Assembly: GCA_046726955.1 (NCBI GenBank)
Contig: JBKPBQ010000434.1
Coordinates: 1-17,061, forward strand
Direction of reading: 5' to 3'
Length of the DNA: 17,061 bases
DNA from: CAVPGH01 sp046726955
GTDB taxonomy: Bacteria; Acidobacteriota; Vicinamibacteria; Fen-336
The notes beneath the pieces were generated by a model. The model worked only from the letters and a program-made list of their open reading frames with translations, ran no database searches and was not told where the DNA came from. Position numbers and translations under genes: made by a program. Of the stretch, positions 1 through 7,312 are shown one piece after another. Each line of letters starts with the position of its first letter. Position 1 is the stretch's first letter.

Positions 1-198
1 CCCCCGTCGCTCCTGGGCAAGACGGCGACCGCCGCCCAGATCCTCACCGCGGGACTCGTCCTCCTCGCGAACGCAATGGCCAACTGTCCGGCCTACCTGG
101 CCTGGGTCTTCAGGGTGACACTCGTCCTCGTCGTGACCTCCGCCCTCCACTACGTGTACGTGGCGTCGATTCGCCCCTCACCGCAGGAGCCTCGGTAG
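1..198 (+). CDS. CDP-alcohol phosphatidyltransferase family protein, C-terminal fragment
   Basis: The gene enters from the left edge in frame 1 and ends at TAG 196-198, leaving 65 residues. The visible part opens with PPSLLGKTATAAQ, which matches the P-S-x-x-GK-x-x-T-x-x-Q segment found after the catalytic region in phosphatidylglycerophosphate synthase and cardiolipin synthase-like enzymes. Two hydrophobic stretches follow (about residues 14-28 and 38-60), as expected for the last membrane helices of this integral membrane family. Enzymes of the family move a phosphatidyl group from CDP-diacylglycerol to an alcohol such as glycerol-3-phosphate. The catalytic D-x-x-D-G-x2-A-R motif lies outside the window, so neither the acceptor nor completeness can be judged. 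The next gene starts 19 bases downstream on the same strand, so the two may be co-transcribed. The family call is fairly good; the exact enzyme is not resolved. Confidence 0.7.
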   Translation, partial: PPSLLGKTATAAQILTAGLVLLANAMANCPAYLAWVFRVTLVLVVTSALHYVYVASIRPSPQEPR

Positions 199-217
199 AA
201 TCGGCTCGGAAGAGCGA

Positions 218-1096
218 ATGGCCTGGGACGTGCGGGACAAGACGGTCGTGGTCACCGGCGCCACGCGCGGCATCGGCCTGCAGGCGTCCCTCGCCCTGGC
301 GCGCCGGGGCGCGCGAGTGGTGATCGTGGGGCGCGACCGTGCGCGCACCGCATCCGCGGTGGCCGAGGTGGAGGCCGGCATCGGCTCCAAGCAGGTGTCG
401 TCGCTCCTCTGCGACTTCTGCTCGCAGGCTTCGATCCGCGAGCTGGCCGAAGCCGTCCGGTCGTCCTGCCCGCGACTCGACGTCCTCGTGAACAACGCGG
501 GCGGGGTCAACAAGGCGCGACGGCTGACCGGGGACGGCATCGAGACGACGTTCGCGGTGAACCACCTGGGTCCCTTCCTGCTCACGAACCTGCTGTTCGA
601 CCGGATCCGGGGGAGCGCACCGGCGCGGGTCGTGACCGTCGCCTCCATCGGACACCGCCACGGAAAGCTCGACTTCGACGATCTCGGCTACCAGCGCGGA
701 TACTCGATCATGCGCGCCTACACGCGCTCCAAGCTCGCCAACGTCCTCTTTGCCGCGGAGCTGGCGCGGCGCCTCGCCGGCAGCGGGGTCACCTCGAACA
801 GCGTGCACCCCGGCTCGGTGGACACGAACATCTGGTCGGGGGCGCCGCTCTGGGCGAAGCCGATCATCGCCCTGCTCTTTCGGCCGTCCTTCATCAGCGC
901 CGAGAAGGGCGCCTCTTACGTCGTGGACCTGGCGGCCCGGCCCGATCTGGCCGACGTCACGGGGAAGTACTTCGAGGAGGGCCGGATGGTGGATCCCGCA
1001 CCGGCGGCCAGAGACGAAGCGCTCGCGCGCCGCCTCTGGGACGTGAGCGCCAGGATGGTGGGGCTGCCGGCGGACGCCGGGCAGTTGCCGGCCTAG
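218..1096 (+). CDS. Short-chain dehydrogenase/reductase (retinol dehydrogenase-like SDR)
   Basis: A complete 292-residue classical SDR with a Rossmann fold that uses NAD(P)H. Visible motifs are the cofactor loop TGATRGIG (residues 13-20), NNAG (92-95), the catalytic serine in VASIGH (S143) and the catalytic pair Y168/K172 in YTRSK. Arginines after the second strand (GRDRAR, 38-43) suggest NADP preference. The HPGSVDTNIW segment (197-206) and the overall layout resemble the retinol dehydrogenase/WW-domain oxidoreductase-like group, but the substrate cannot be named. The ATG at 218 is preceded by a GGAAGAG-like Shine-Dalgarno sequence at 208-214. The gene follows the phosphatidyltransferase by 19 bases and converges on the decarboxylase gene; the two stop codons overlap. 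No obvious tie to the polysaccharide genes is seen. Confidence 0.9.
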   Translation: MAWDVRDKTVVVTGATRGIGLQASLALARRGARVVIVGRDRARTASAVAEVEAGIGSKQVSSLLCDFCSQASIRELAEAVRSSCPRLDVLVNNAGGVNKARRLTGDGIETTFAVNHLGPFLLTNLLFDRIRGSAPARVVTVASIGHRHGKLDFDDLGYQRGYSIMRAYTRSKLANVLFAAELARRLAGSGVTSNSVHPGSVDTNIWSGAPLWAKPIIALLFRPSFISAEKGASYVVDLAARPDLADVTGKYFEEGRMVDPAPAARDEALARRLWDVSARMVGLPADAGQLPA

Positions 1097-1101
1097 GCCG
1101 G
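1088..1101. other. Palindrome containing overlapping convergent stop codons
   Basis: CCGGCCTAGGCCGG is a perfect 14-base palindrome. Its central CTAG (1093-1096) provides a TAG stop on each strand: 1094-1096 ends the SDR gene on the plus strand, and 1093-1095 ends the decarboxylase gene on the minus strand. Folded as RNA it gives a CCGGC/GCCGG stem with a CTAG loop in either transcript. No T run follows on either side, so it is not a convincing intrinsic terminator. Confidence 0.75.
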
Positions 1102-3462
1102 ACCTAGCCTTCGCCGGAAGTACTCGACGGTCTTCGGCAAGCCCTCCTCGAGCGACACCTTCGGCTCCCAGCCCAGGATGGTGCGGGCCCGCGTGATGTC
1201 GGGCTGGCGGACCTTGGGATCGTCCACGGGCAGCGGACGCGTGACGATCTGGCTCTTCGACCCCGTCACCTTGATCACGCGCTCCGCGAGGGCGCGGATG
1301 GTCAGCTCCTCCGGGTTGCCGATGTTGACGGGCAGGGGCTCGTCCGAGTTCATGAGGCGGATGATCCCCTCGACGAGGTCGGACACGTAGCAGAGGCTCC
1401 GCGTCTGGCTGCCGTCGCCGAAGACCGTGAGGTCCTCGCCGCGAATCGCCTGGCTCATGAACGCGGGGATGGCCCGACCGTCCTCCACGCGCATACGTGG
1501 GCCGTACGTGTTGTGAGCAAAGACGCCCGTGCCGGCGACGAAATTCTCCGACCCTGGTACGGAAAAGTCGTAGACGAACTCCGTCGTGGGAACGCGGTCT
1601 ATGGCTCGGATCGTCGCCCACACGAGATCGCCAAAACGCCCTGCGTTGAGCGTCTGCGAAACGCCGGCGTCCCAGGTGAGGATGTCGAAGTTGGAGATCT
1701 CGGGAATGGTGACCCTGTAGAACACATACCGCTTCGCGGGATTCCGGCTATTGGTGATCGAAGTCTGATACTTGCCCATCGAGGCCACGATCCCGAACCG
1801 CAGCAGCGCGTAGGCCAGATCCTGAGCCAGCCCTTTACTCACCGTATCGAAGGCGAGCTCGCGCCCTATCTTCTTCCCGCTGTGTGTGCCGTCGCCCACG
1901 CGGTAGCCTTCCAAGAAGTACTTGAGTCGCGGGAGCGGAAGCTGAAGCACCCAAGCGGGAATTCGCTTTTGCGCAGAGAGGCCCTCTAGTCCGAGCCGAC
2001 CACCGACGATGTCGCAGAGCACCTTCGAGTCGACGTAGATAGTGGGTCCCTTGTTGCCTCTGGGGGCTGTGGAGCCAACCGTGACGGCCAGGCGACGCCG
2101 CAGGATCTCCCTCGCGTCGTCCAATGCCGACTGGTGGGAGCAAAGGACGATCCGGTAGGCTCCTCGCTGGGGACGCTGGAAAAGAGTGCCTTCTGCGAGG
2201 AAGAGGCCAAGAAGCCACAGCAAGTCGTCGGTCATTCGGATGATTGCGGGAATTGCGGACGATCCGCCCCCGACGTACAAGCGAAGGGAGGTTCCCTCCG
2301 GCACGCGCAGCGGTCTCCGGCGGCGAAGCTGCTCGAAGGCAAAGAGCGGAAGGTAGCCACCGGCCAGGTACTTCCTGTATGCGCAGCCGACGCTGTTCCG
2401 TTTCGAGCGGCTGCCATCGAAGCGCCGGCTCTCCAGGAGGATTTCCCGGAGTGCGTCGCGCTCCTCCTGGATGATCGGACGTAGCTCGTCGCCGACCAGG
2501 GCCACTTGCCAGAGGTCCTCGAGCGAAGCGGCCTTCCGGACGAAATAGTCGACGACGTCTATCGAATCGACGTCCTGCTCGACCACGGGCATGCGGCCGG
2601 CGATCGCCACGTGTTCGCCGACCCGCAGGTCCCGCACAGGAACCGCCTCGGGTCGGCCATCCGCTCCGCGCCGAAACACGCTGTGGTCACCGGTCACGCG
2701 GATCTCGCGGCCGTACCGCGTTCGCACGAGGAAGGCATCCTCGCGCGCGGGCGTGTGCTTGATGAGGGCAGTGGCGGTCCGTAACGACACCTGGCCGGTC
2801 GCCGGGTCGAACGACGGAACGAGGACACGACGCGGCACGGTCAAGCGCGAGGCTTCGAGCTTCTGGGCGTAGTGCTCGATCGGGGTGAGGTAGGCCGTTC
2901 CCGAGTTGAACAGCAGCACGGTCTCGTCCGCGAGAATGCTGTTGAAGATCCTCACGATGCGCGTCTGGACGCCGTGCACGCGGTGGTAGGCCATCGTGAT
3001 CGCTTCGGAGAAGCGCTTGGCCTCGTCGTAGACGCCGCGGGGGCCGACGGGGTTCACGTTCCCCCAGTAGTCCTCGCGCTGCGGGTGGATGAGCGGATCC
3101 CCGTAGACCTCTGACGTCGAGGCGATGAGGAAGCGCGACTTCTTGGCCTTGGCGAGTCCCAGGCAGTTGTGGGTGCCCAGGCTCCCGACCTTGAGCGTCT
3201 GGATCGGCACGCGGAGGTAGTCGATGGGGGAGGCGGGGCTCGCGAAGTGGAAGATCTGGTCCAGCGGTCCCTCGAGTGCGATGTAATTCGTGACGTTATG
3301 CTTCACGAACGTGAAGTCGCGCCCGGTGAGGTGCTCGATGTTGGCCACGTCGCCGGTGATGAGGTTGTCCATCCCCACGACGGTGTGCCCGAGGTCGAGG
3401 AGCCGCTCGGAGAGGTGGGAGCCGATGAAGCCGGCCGCCCCGGTGACGAGTACGCGGGCCAT
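1093..3462 (-). CDS. uxs: UDP-glucuronate decarboxylase (UDP-xylose synthase) precursor interrupted by an intein
   Basis: A 789-residue precursor. Residues 1-174 plus 652-789 form a normal-length (312-residue) extended-SDR UDP-glucuronate decarboxylase, which converts UDP-glucuronate to UDP-xylose with bound NAD. Visible features are the NAD loop GAAGFIG (8-14), STSEVYGDP with the catalytic Glu118, the YxxxK pair Y145/K149, and GDGSQTRSLCYVSDLVEG (682-699), typical of this family. The conserved RIFNTYGPRM segment is split after N174 by a 477-residue intein and resumes at T652. The frame is open throughout and no extein residue is lost. The start ATG lies 10 bases after the phosphotransferase stop, and a GGAG Shine-Dalgarno sequence overlaps that stop, so translation is probably coupled. 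As last gene of the minus-strand operon, it complements Ugd, which makes its substrate from the divergent operon. A related 4,6-dehydratase is possible but fits the motifs less well. Confidence 0.93.
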   Translation of the reverse strand: MARVLVTGAAGFIGSHLSERLLDLGHTVVGMDNLITGDVANIEHLTGRDFTFVKHNVTNYIALEGPLDQIFHFASPASPIDYLRVPIQTLKVGSLGTHNCLGLAKAKKSRFLIASTSEVYGDPLIHPQREDYWGNVNPVGPRGVYDEAKRFSEAITMAYHRVHGVQTRIVRIFNSILADETVLLFNSGTAYLTPIEHYAQKLEASRLTVPRRVLVPSFDPATGQVSLRTATALIKHTPAREDAFLVRTRYGREIRVTGDHSVFRRGADGRPEAVPVRDLRVGEHVAIAGRMPVVEQDVDSIDVVDYFVRKAASLEDLWQVALVGDELRPIIQEERDALREILLESRRFDGSRSKRNSVGCAYRKYLAGGYLPLFAFEQLRRRRPLRVPEGTSLRLYVGGGSSAIPAIIRMTDDLLWLLGLFLAEGTLFQRPQRGAYRIVLCSHQSALDDAREILRRRLAVTVGSTAPRGNKGPTIYVDSKVLCDIVGGRLGLEGLSAQKRIPAWVLQLPLPRLKYFLEGYRVGDGTHSGKKIGRELAFDTVSKGLAQDLAYALLRFGIVASMGKYQTSITNSRNPAKRYVFYRVTIPEISNFDILTWDAGVSQTLNAGRFGDLVWATIRAIDRVPTTEFVYDFSVPGSENFVAGTGVFAHNTYGPRMRVEDGRAIPAFMSQAIRGEDLTVFGDGSQTRSLCYVSDLVEGIIRLMNSDEPLPVNIGNPEELTIRALAERVIKVTGSKSQIVTRPLPVDDPKVRQPDITRARTILGWEPKVSLEEGLPKTVEYFRRRLGPA
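1510..2940 (-). mobile_element. Intein with LAGLIDADG (DOD) homing endonuclease inside uxs
   Basis: This segment encodes precursor residues 175-651 (477 residues). Block A starts at Ser175 (SILADETVLL). Block B is VTGDHSVF with T257 and H260 in the usual TxxH spacing. The endonuclease motifs are LLGLFLAEG (417-425) and FLEGYRVGDG (516-525), with acidic residues E424 and D524 both kept. Between and after them lie SKGLAQDLAYALLRFGI (543-559) and similar sequence typical of DOD inteins. Block F is VYDFSVPGSENFVAG (630-644), and block G ends in GVFAHN (646-651), followed by extein Thr652. All expected parts are present, so splicing and homing are both plausible. The Ser1 and Thr+1 nucleophiles and the ENF form of block F resemble archaeal inteins; many bacterial inteins begin with Cys. 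Hand counts of four 60-base lines gave 55-63% G+C, against about 68-72% in the extein, which suggests a later arrival. Confidence 0.95.
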
Positions 3463-3472
3463 GCGAGCGCTC

Positions 3473-4918
3473 CTAGTAGGCGTGCTTCTGGCCGAAGCCG
3501 CGGAAGAGGGTGAGGATCAGGATCTTCAGGTCGAGCAGCAGCGACCAGTTCTCGATGTAGTAGAGGTCGTACTCGATCCGCTTCTCGATGGACGTGTTGC
3601 CGCGCCAGCCGTTGACCTGGGCCCAGCCCGTGATCCCGCTCTTCACGCGGTGGCGCAGCATGTACTGGGGGATCCGCTCCTTGAACTGGGCCACGAAGGG
3701 CGGGCGCTCCGGCCGCGGGCCCACGAGGCTCATCTCGCCCAGGAAGACGTTCAGGAGCTGCGGGAACTCGTCGAGGTTGTAGCGGCGCAGCCAGACCCCG
3801 ACCGGCGTCCGGCGCGGGTCGTCCGACGTCGCGAAGATCGGGCCCGTCTCCTTCTCTGCCTCGTCCACCATCGTCCGGAACTTGAAGATCTCGAACGTGC
3901 GCCCGTCGAGGGTCATCCGCTCCTGGCGGAGAAGCACCGGCCCCTTGCCCCCGAACAGCTTGATCAGGATCGCGATCACGGGGAAGAGCGGGAAGATTGC
4001 GGTGAGGAAGACGAGCGCGGCCGCGGACACGACGGCGTCCATGATGCGCTTGACCATCGAGCTCCAGCCGGAGAGCGGGACCTCGTTCAGGTTGATGATC
4101 GGGATGCCGTCGAGGTCCTCCAGCGAGGCCTTGATCGTCGCGTACTGCACGAGGTCGGGGACGACCTTGAGGTCCACGCACTCGTGGTTCGTGGCCTTGA
4201 TGAGGCTCACGAGCTTGGCGTGCTCCTCGAGCGGCAAGGCCACGTACATCTGCTCCACCTGCTGCGAGTGCAGGACACTCACCGCCTCGTCGAGGCGGCC
4301 GAGCACCGGCAGGCCGAGACTGGGACCTGTGCGCTGGTCGTCGAGGAAGCCGACCACGCGATAGCCGAGCTCGCGGTGCGCGAGGAGCGTCTCCGCCACC
4401 GTCTGCCCGAGCTCGCCCGCCCCCGCCACGAGCACGCGGCGCAGGTTGTAGCCCGCCGCCCACTGCCGCTCCATGTGGCCGCGCAGGAGCGCGCGGCCCG
4501 CGTTCAGGAGCATCACGTCCAGCACCACGAAGATCGCGAACACCGCCTGGCTGTACTCCCAGGAGGGCGAGACCTCGGGCTGGAACCGGTAGTAGACGCG
4601 GACGTAGAGCGTCGCGCCCAGCGTCAGCCCCGCCGCGACGAGGACGCTGAAGAGGATCGCGAAGAACTCGTCGATCCGGCTGCGGCCCCGCTTCAGCCGG
4701 TAGAGCCCGTGGAAGTACATCACGGTCGGCCAGAGAACGCAGAGGATCGGCAGGAGGATCAGGTAGTCGGAGAGGGCCGGCACCCCCTTCGTGACGGGTA
4801 TGACGGGGGCGAGGACGTCGAAACGGAGGAAGTAGGCGAGGACCCAGGCGAGAAGGGTGGCGACGACGTCCACGAGCACGAACGTGGCCACCATCAGGCG
4901 CGTCTGGAACTTCAGCAT
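3473..4918 (-). CDS. Undecaprenyl-phosphate sugar-1-phosphate transferase (WcaJ/CpsE-like initiating enzyme)
   Basis: A 481-residue polyprenyl glycosylphosphotransferase that moves a hexose-1-phosphate from a UDP-sugar to undecaprenyl phosphate, the first membrane step of repeat-unit assembly. The N-terminal part has four hydrophobic segments (about 9-30, 51-70, 85-107 and 121-140). A Rossmann-like domain follows, with VLVAGAGELG at 162-171. The catalytic domain begins near KRIMDA (290-295), with a membrane re-entrant segment (about 297-322), FKFRTM (345-350), the catalytic Asp-Glu pair D383-E384 in LDEFPQLLN, SLVGPRPERP (397-406) and GITGWAQVNGWRGNT (428-442). The ending resembles undecaprenyl-phosphate glucose phosphotransferases, so UDP-glucose is the likeliest donor, though UDP-galactose cannot be excluded. 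The ATG at 4918 was chosen because the domain starts there, a GAGG sequence precedes it, and the upstream gene ends 13 bases before. The frame stays open further upstream only by running into that gene. Confidence 0.94.
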   Translation of the reverse strand: MLKFQTRLMVATFVLVDVVATLLAWVLAYFLRFDVLAPVIPVTKGVPALSDYLILLPILCVLWPTVMYFHGLYRLKRGRSRIDEFFAILFSVLVAAGLTLGATLYVRVYYRFQPEVSPSWEYSQAVFAIFVVLDVMLLNAGRALLRGHMERQWAAGYNLRRVLVAGAGELGQTVAETLLAHRELGYRVVGFLDDQRTGPSLGLPVLGRLDEAVSVLHSQQVEQMYVALPLEEHAKLVSLIKATNHECVDLKVVPDLVQYATIKASLEDLDGIPIINLNEVPLSGWSSMVKRIMDAVVSAAALVFLTAIFPLFPVIAILIKLFGGKGPVLLRQERMTLDGRTFEIFKFRTMVDEAEKETGPIFATSDDPRRTPVGVWLRRYNLDEFPQLLNVFLGEMSLVGPRPERPPFVAQFKERIPQYMLRHRVKSGITGWAQVNGWRGNTSIEKRIEYDLYYIENWSLLLDLKILILTLFRGFGQKHAY

Positions 4919-4931
4919 TCGCCTCGGAGTC

Positions 4932-6050
4932 TCATACCGGTTGAAGGGCCGTGCTTTCCCCCTCGGCCAGAGCCCGGTCGACGAAGGCCCGGAAGCGGCT
5001 CTCGAAGGCGCTGCGGCTATGCGCCTCGGCTCGTGCGCGAAGCGTAACTCCATTAAAACCGACCCCCTCCAGGGAGTCAACGACGGCCCGCAGGGCCGCG
5101 GGAGTGGACTCGTGGAAGACGAGGCCCGTCTGTCCGGGAAGCACACTCTCCATGCCCCCGCCTTCGCCGAACACGATCGCGGGCCGGCCGCAGGCCATCG
5201 CCTCGAGGGGAACGATGCCGAAGTCCTCGACCCCGAGCATCAGCACGGCCCGGCACCGGCGATAGAGGTCGCGGAGCGTCTCGTCGTCCACCCACCCCAG
5301 GAAGGAGACCTCGGGGGGCGCCTTCGCCTTGAGCGCCGCGCGCTCGGGACCGGTCCCCACGATGCGGAGCGGCCGGCCCGTTCCACGGTAGGCCTCGAGC
5401 GCGACATCGACGCGCTTGTAGGGGGCGAGGGCGGAGACGAGCAGATCGAACTCCCCGGGTCCATCCGCTCCGGGCGTGAAGAACTCCGTGTCCACGGGGG
5501 GTGGGATGACTTCCGCTGCTCGCCCGTAGTAGCGGCGGATCCGTCCCGCCACGTAGCGGCTGTTCGCGACGAAGCGGTGGACGCGTCCTGCCGTCGCGGT
5601 GTCCCAGGCCCGGAGGCCCTCGGCCATGTATCGGATGAGGAGCCCTTCGAGCGGCGACACCCGCCCGGGCCCGAAGTAGTCCGCGTAGCGGTCCCAGACG
5701 TAGCGCATCGGCGTGTGGCAGTAGCAGAGGTGGACCGCGCCCGGCGGAGTCCGAACGCCCTTGGCCACGCAGTGCGAGCTCGAGATCACGAGGTCGAAGC
5801 CGCCGAGGTCGATCGCGGCCGCGGCGGCGGGGAAGAGGGGTAGGTAGTGGCGGTAGCGCCGGTCCACACCAGGCAGGTGCTGCACGAACGTCGTGCGGAT
5901 GTCGCGGGCCTCGAGCTCGGGGGCCACGGAGCCGCGGACGTGGAGCAGCGTGAAGATCGGAGCGTCGGGAAAGAGGCGGGCGAGCGAAAGAAGGACCTTC
6001 TCGCCGCCGCGCATTCCGGTGAGCCAGTCGTGGACGAGCGCGACCTTCAC
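4932..6050 (-). CDS. Glycosyltransferase family 4 (mannosyltransferase-like)
   Basis: A complete 372-residue GT-B fold, retaining glycosyltransferase. The N-terminal acceptor half starts with KVALVHDWLTGMRGGEKVL, whose HDW-x-x-x-x-GGE pattern is common in polysaccharide-cluster enzymes. The donor half has the phosphate-binding segment SALAPYKRVD (K212, R213) and the EX7E motif E275 to E283 in EDFGIVPLE. It should add a sugar from a nucleotide donor to a lipid-linked acceptor at the inner face of the membrane; mannose is a guess from general similarity. The start is GTG at 6050, chosen because it begins the conserved first strand and lies 19 bases after the previous stop, with a GAGGG sequence in between. 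The gene ends 13 bases before the phosphotransferase start, which makes it part of the same minus-strand operon. The donor and linkage cannot be read from the sequence. Confidence 0.9.
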   Translation of the reverse strand: MKVALVHDWLTGMRGGEKVLLSLARLFPDAPIFTLLHVRGSVAPELEARDIRTTFVQHLPGVDRRYRHYLPLFPAAAAAIDLGGFDLVISSSHCVAKGVRTPPGAVHLCYCHTPMRYVWDRYADYFGPGRVSPLEGLLIRYMAEGLRAWDTATAGRVHRFVANSRYVAGRIRRYYGRAAEVIPPPVDTEFFTPGADGPGEFDLLVSALAPYKRVDVALEAYRGTGRPLRIVGTGPERAALKAKAPPEVSFLGWVDDETLRDLYRRCRAVLMLGVEDFGIVPLEAMACGRPAIVFGEGGGMESVLPGQTGLVFHESTPAALRAVVDSLEGVGFNGVTLRARAEAHSRSAFESRFRAFVDRALAEGESTALQPV

Positions 6051-6069
6051 CGGGAGCGCCGCCCTCGTC

Positions 6070-7224
6070 TCAGCGCGCTTCCTCGGTGGCGGCGACGGCG
6101 GGGACGGGACGGCCCAGGGCGCGCATGTAGCCGGCGTGGATGGCGGTCACGGACCGGTCCCAGCTGAAGGCACCCACCCGGGCGCGGCCCTTCTCGACGA
6201 GCGACGCGCGGAGCGCCGCGTCGCCAAGCAGCCGCTCCAGCCCGTTCGCGATGTCGTCCACGTCGTAGGGATCGACGAGGACGGCGGCGTCGCCCACGAC
6301 CTCGGGCAGCGACGACAGCCGCGAGGTCAGCACGGGCGTGCCGCACGCCATCGCCTCCAGCGGGGGCAGGCCGAACCCCTCGTAGAGGCTGGGGAAGGCG
6401 AAGACCGACGCCATGCGATAGAGCGCGGCGAGTGTGGTCTGGGGGACGAAGCCGAAGAAGCGCACATCGGCCCGCACGCCGGCGGATTCCATCACGCGGC
6501 GCAGCGAGGGGTAGCGGCTCACCTCCTCGCCGATGATGAGCAGGCGCACGTCCTCGTGACCCGCGCGCGCGCGCAGGCGCGCAAAGGCCTCGATGAGCCG
6601 CTCGAGGTTCTTGTGCGGCTTGATGTTGCCGGTGAACAGGACGAAGCGCCCGCGGAGCTGGTAGCGCTCGCGCACGCGCTCCATCTCGTCGGGACCCGGA
6701 TCCTCCAGGAGGTCGGGGTCGATGGCATTGGGCACCACGACGACCTTCTCAGGGTCCGCCCACGGGTAGAAGTGCAGGATGTCGCGCCGCGAGGCCTCCG
6801 AGACCGTGAAGACGAGCGCGCTCCGCCGCACGGCGCTGCCCATGACGACGTGCGCGTAGCGCCAGGCCATTCGGCTCGGCAGGTACTGCGGGAAGAGGAG
6901 GTGGATGCAGTCGTGGATCGTGACCACCGAGGGGACGCCGCAGAAGAGCGGCCGCACGTAGTGCGGCGAGTGCAGGAGCTGCGCTCCCAGCCGCCGCAGC
7001 TTGAAGGGGATCGAGACGTGCTCGCGCACGCCGTAGCCCGCGGCATCCTCGACGACAGGAACGAAGTTTCCGGCGAGGTCGCGGAGCGTCGTCTCGTCGG
7101 CGCTACGGCAGAAGAGGAAGTAGGTGGTCTCTTTATCGAGCCGGGCGAGATGCCGCACCAGGTTGCGGACATACGTACCGATCCCGTAGTCCTGCCACTT
7201 GCGCGCGTCGATCGCGACCTTCAC
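6070..7224 (-). CDS. Glycosyltransferase family 4
   Basis: A complete 384-residue GT-B glycosyltransferase. It opens with KVAIDARKWQDYGIGTY, containing the GxGTY acceptor-side loop (14-18), then IHDC (103-106). The donor site has GNIKPHKNLERL (199-210; K202, K205) and the EX7E pair E282 and E290 in YEGFGLPPLE, followed by SSLPEVVGDAAVLVDP, typical of this subgroup. GTG at 7224 was chosen because it begins the conserved first strand; upstream in-frame codons run into the preceding terminator region. This gene appears to lead a transcription unit of four (GT4, GT4, phosphotransferase, decarboxylase), since a terminator at 7313-7346 separates it from the genes before it and a possible promoter lies at 7282-7311. 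It resembles the GT4 genes at 8224-9345 and 9335-10450, so the three may be old duplicates. The sugar specificity is not known. Confidence 0.92.
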   Translation of the reverse strand: MKVAIDARKWQDYGIGTYVRNLVRHLARLDKETTYFLFCRSADETTLRDLAGNFVPVVEDAAGYGVREHVSIPFKLRRLGAQLLHSPHYVRPLFCGVPSVVTIHDCIHLLFPQYLPSRMAWRYAHVVMGSAVRRSALVFTVSEASRRDILHFYPWADPEKVVVVPNAIDPDLLEDPGPDEMERVRERYQLRGRFVLFTGNIKPHKNLERLIEAFARLRARAGHEDVRLLIIGEEVSRYPSLRRVMESAGVRADVRFFGFVPQTTLAALYRMASVFAFPSLYEGFGLPPLEAMACGTPVLTSRLSSLPEVVGDAAVLVDPYDVDDIANGLERLLGDAALRASLVEKGRARVGAFSWDRSVTAIHAGYMRALGRPVPAVAATEEAR

Positions 7225-7281
7225 GGCGTTGCACCGCTCTCCCAGGCCCCACTCTCGATTGTCGCTCCAAGTCCCCGTGTG

Positions 7282-7311
7282 ACGGTAACATGGCGATCCC
7301 CGGCCGACCAA
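7282..7311 (-). promoter_or_regulatory. Possible promoter for the minus-strand GT4-GT4-phosphotransferase-uxs unit
   Basis: Read on the minus strand, TTGGTC (7311-7306) is followed after 18 bases by TACCGT (7287-7282), with TG one base before the -10 box (an extended -10). Three of six bases match the consensus in each box, so the sequence evidence is modest. The position fits: just after the terminator of the previous unit and about 58 bases ahead of the GTG at 7224. The terminator's T6 run sits immediately upstream of the -35 box and could also serve as an AT-rich upstream element. Confidence 0.35.
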
Positions 7312-7312
7312 G

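Noticed and set aside
1088..1101. Bidirectional intrinsic terminator at the CTAG palindrome
   Set aside because: The stem is short (five pairs with a four-base loop), and no T run follows on either strand.
1510..2940. Group I or group II intron in place of an intein
   Set aside because: The insert is translated in frame from end to end and carries protein-splicing motifs; no RNA-intron structure is needed to restore the gene.
1093..3462. Decarboxylase as a broken gene with an unrelated insertion
   Set aside because: The frame is continuous, the insertion begins with Ser and ends in HN before Thr, and all splicing blocks are present, so it is an intein rather than a disruption.
3290..5047. 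Long open frame on the plus strand opposite the phosphotransferase, and similar long antisense frames at 5893-7470 and 13759-15585
   Set aside because: Their translations are rich in Arg, Glu, His and Val with low complexity and show no domain, while the opposite strand holds well-recognised enzymes. Such frames are normal in GC-rich DNA.
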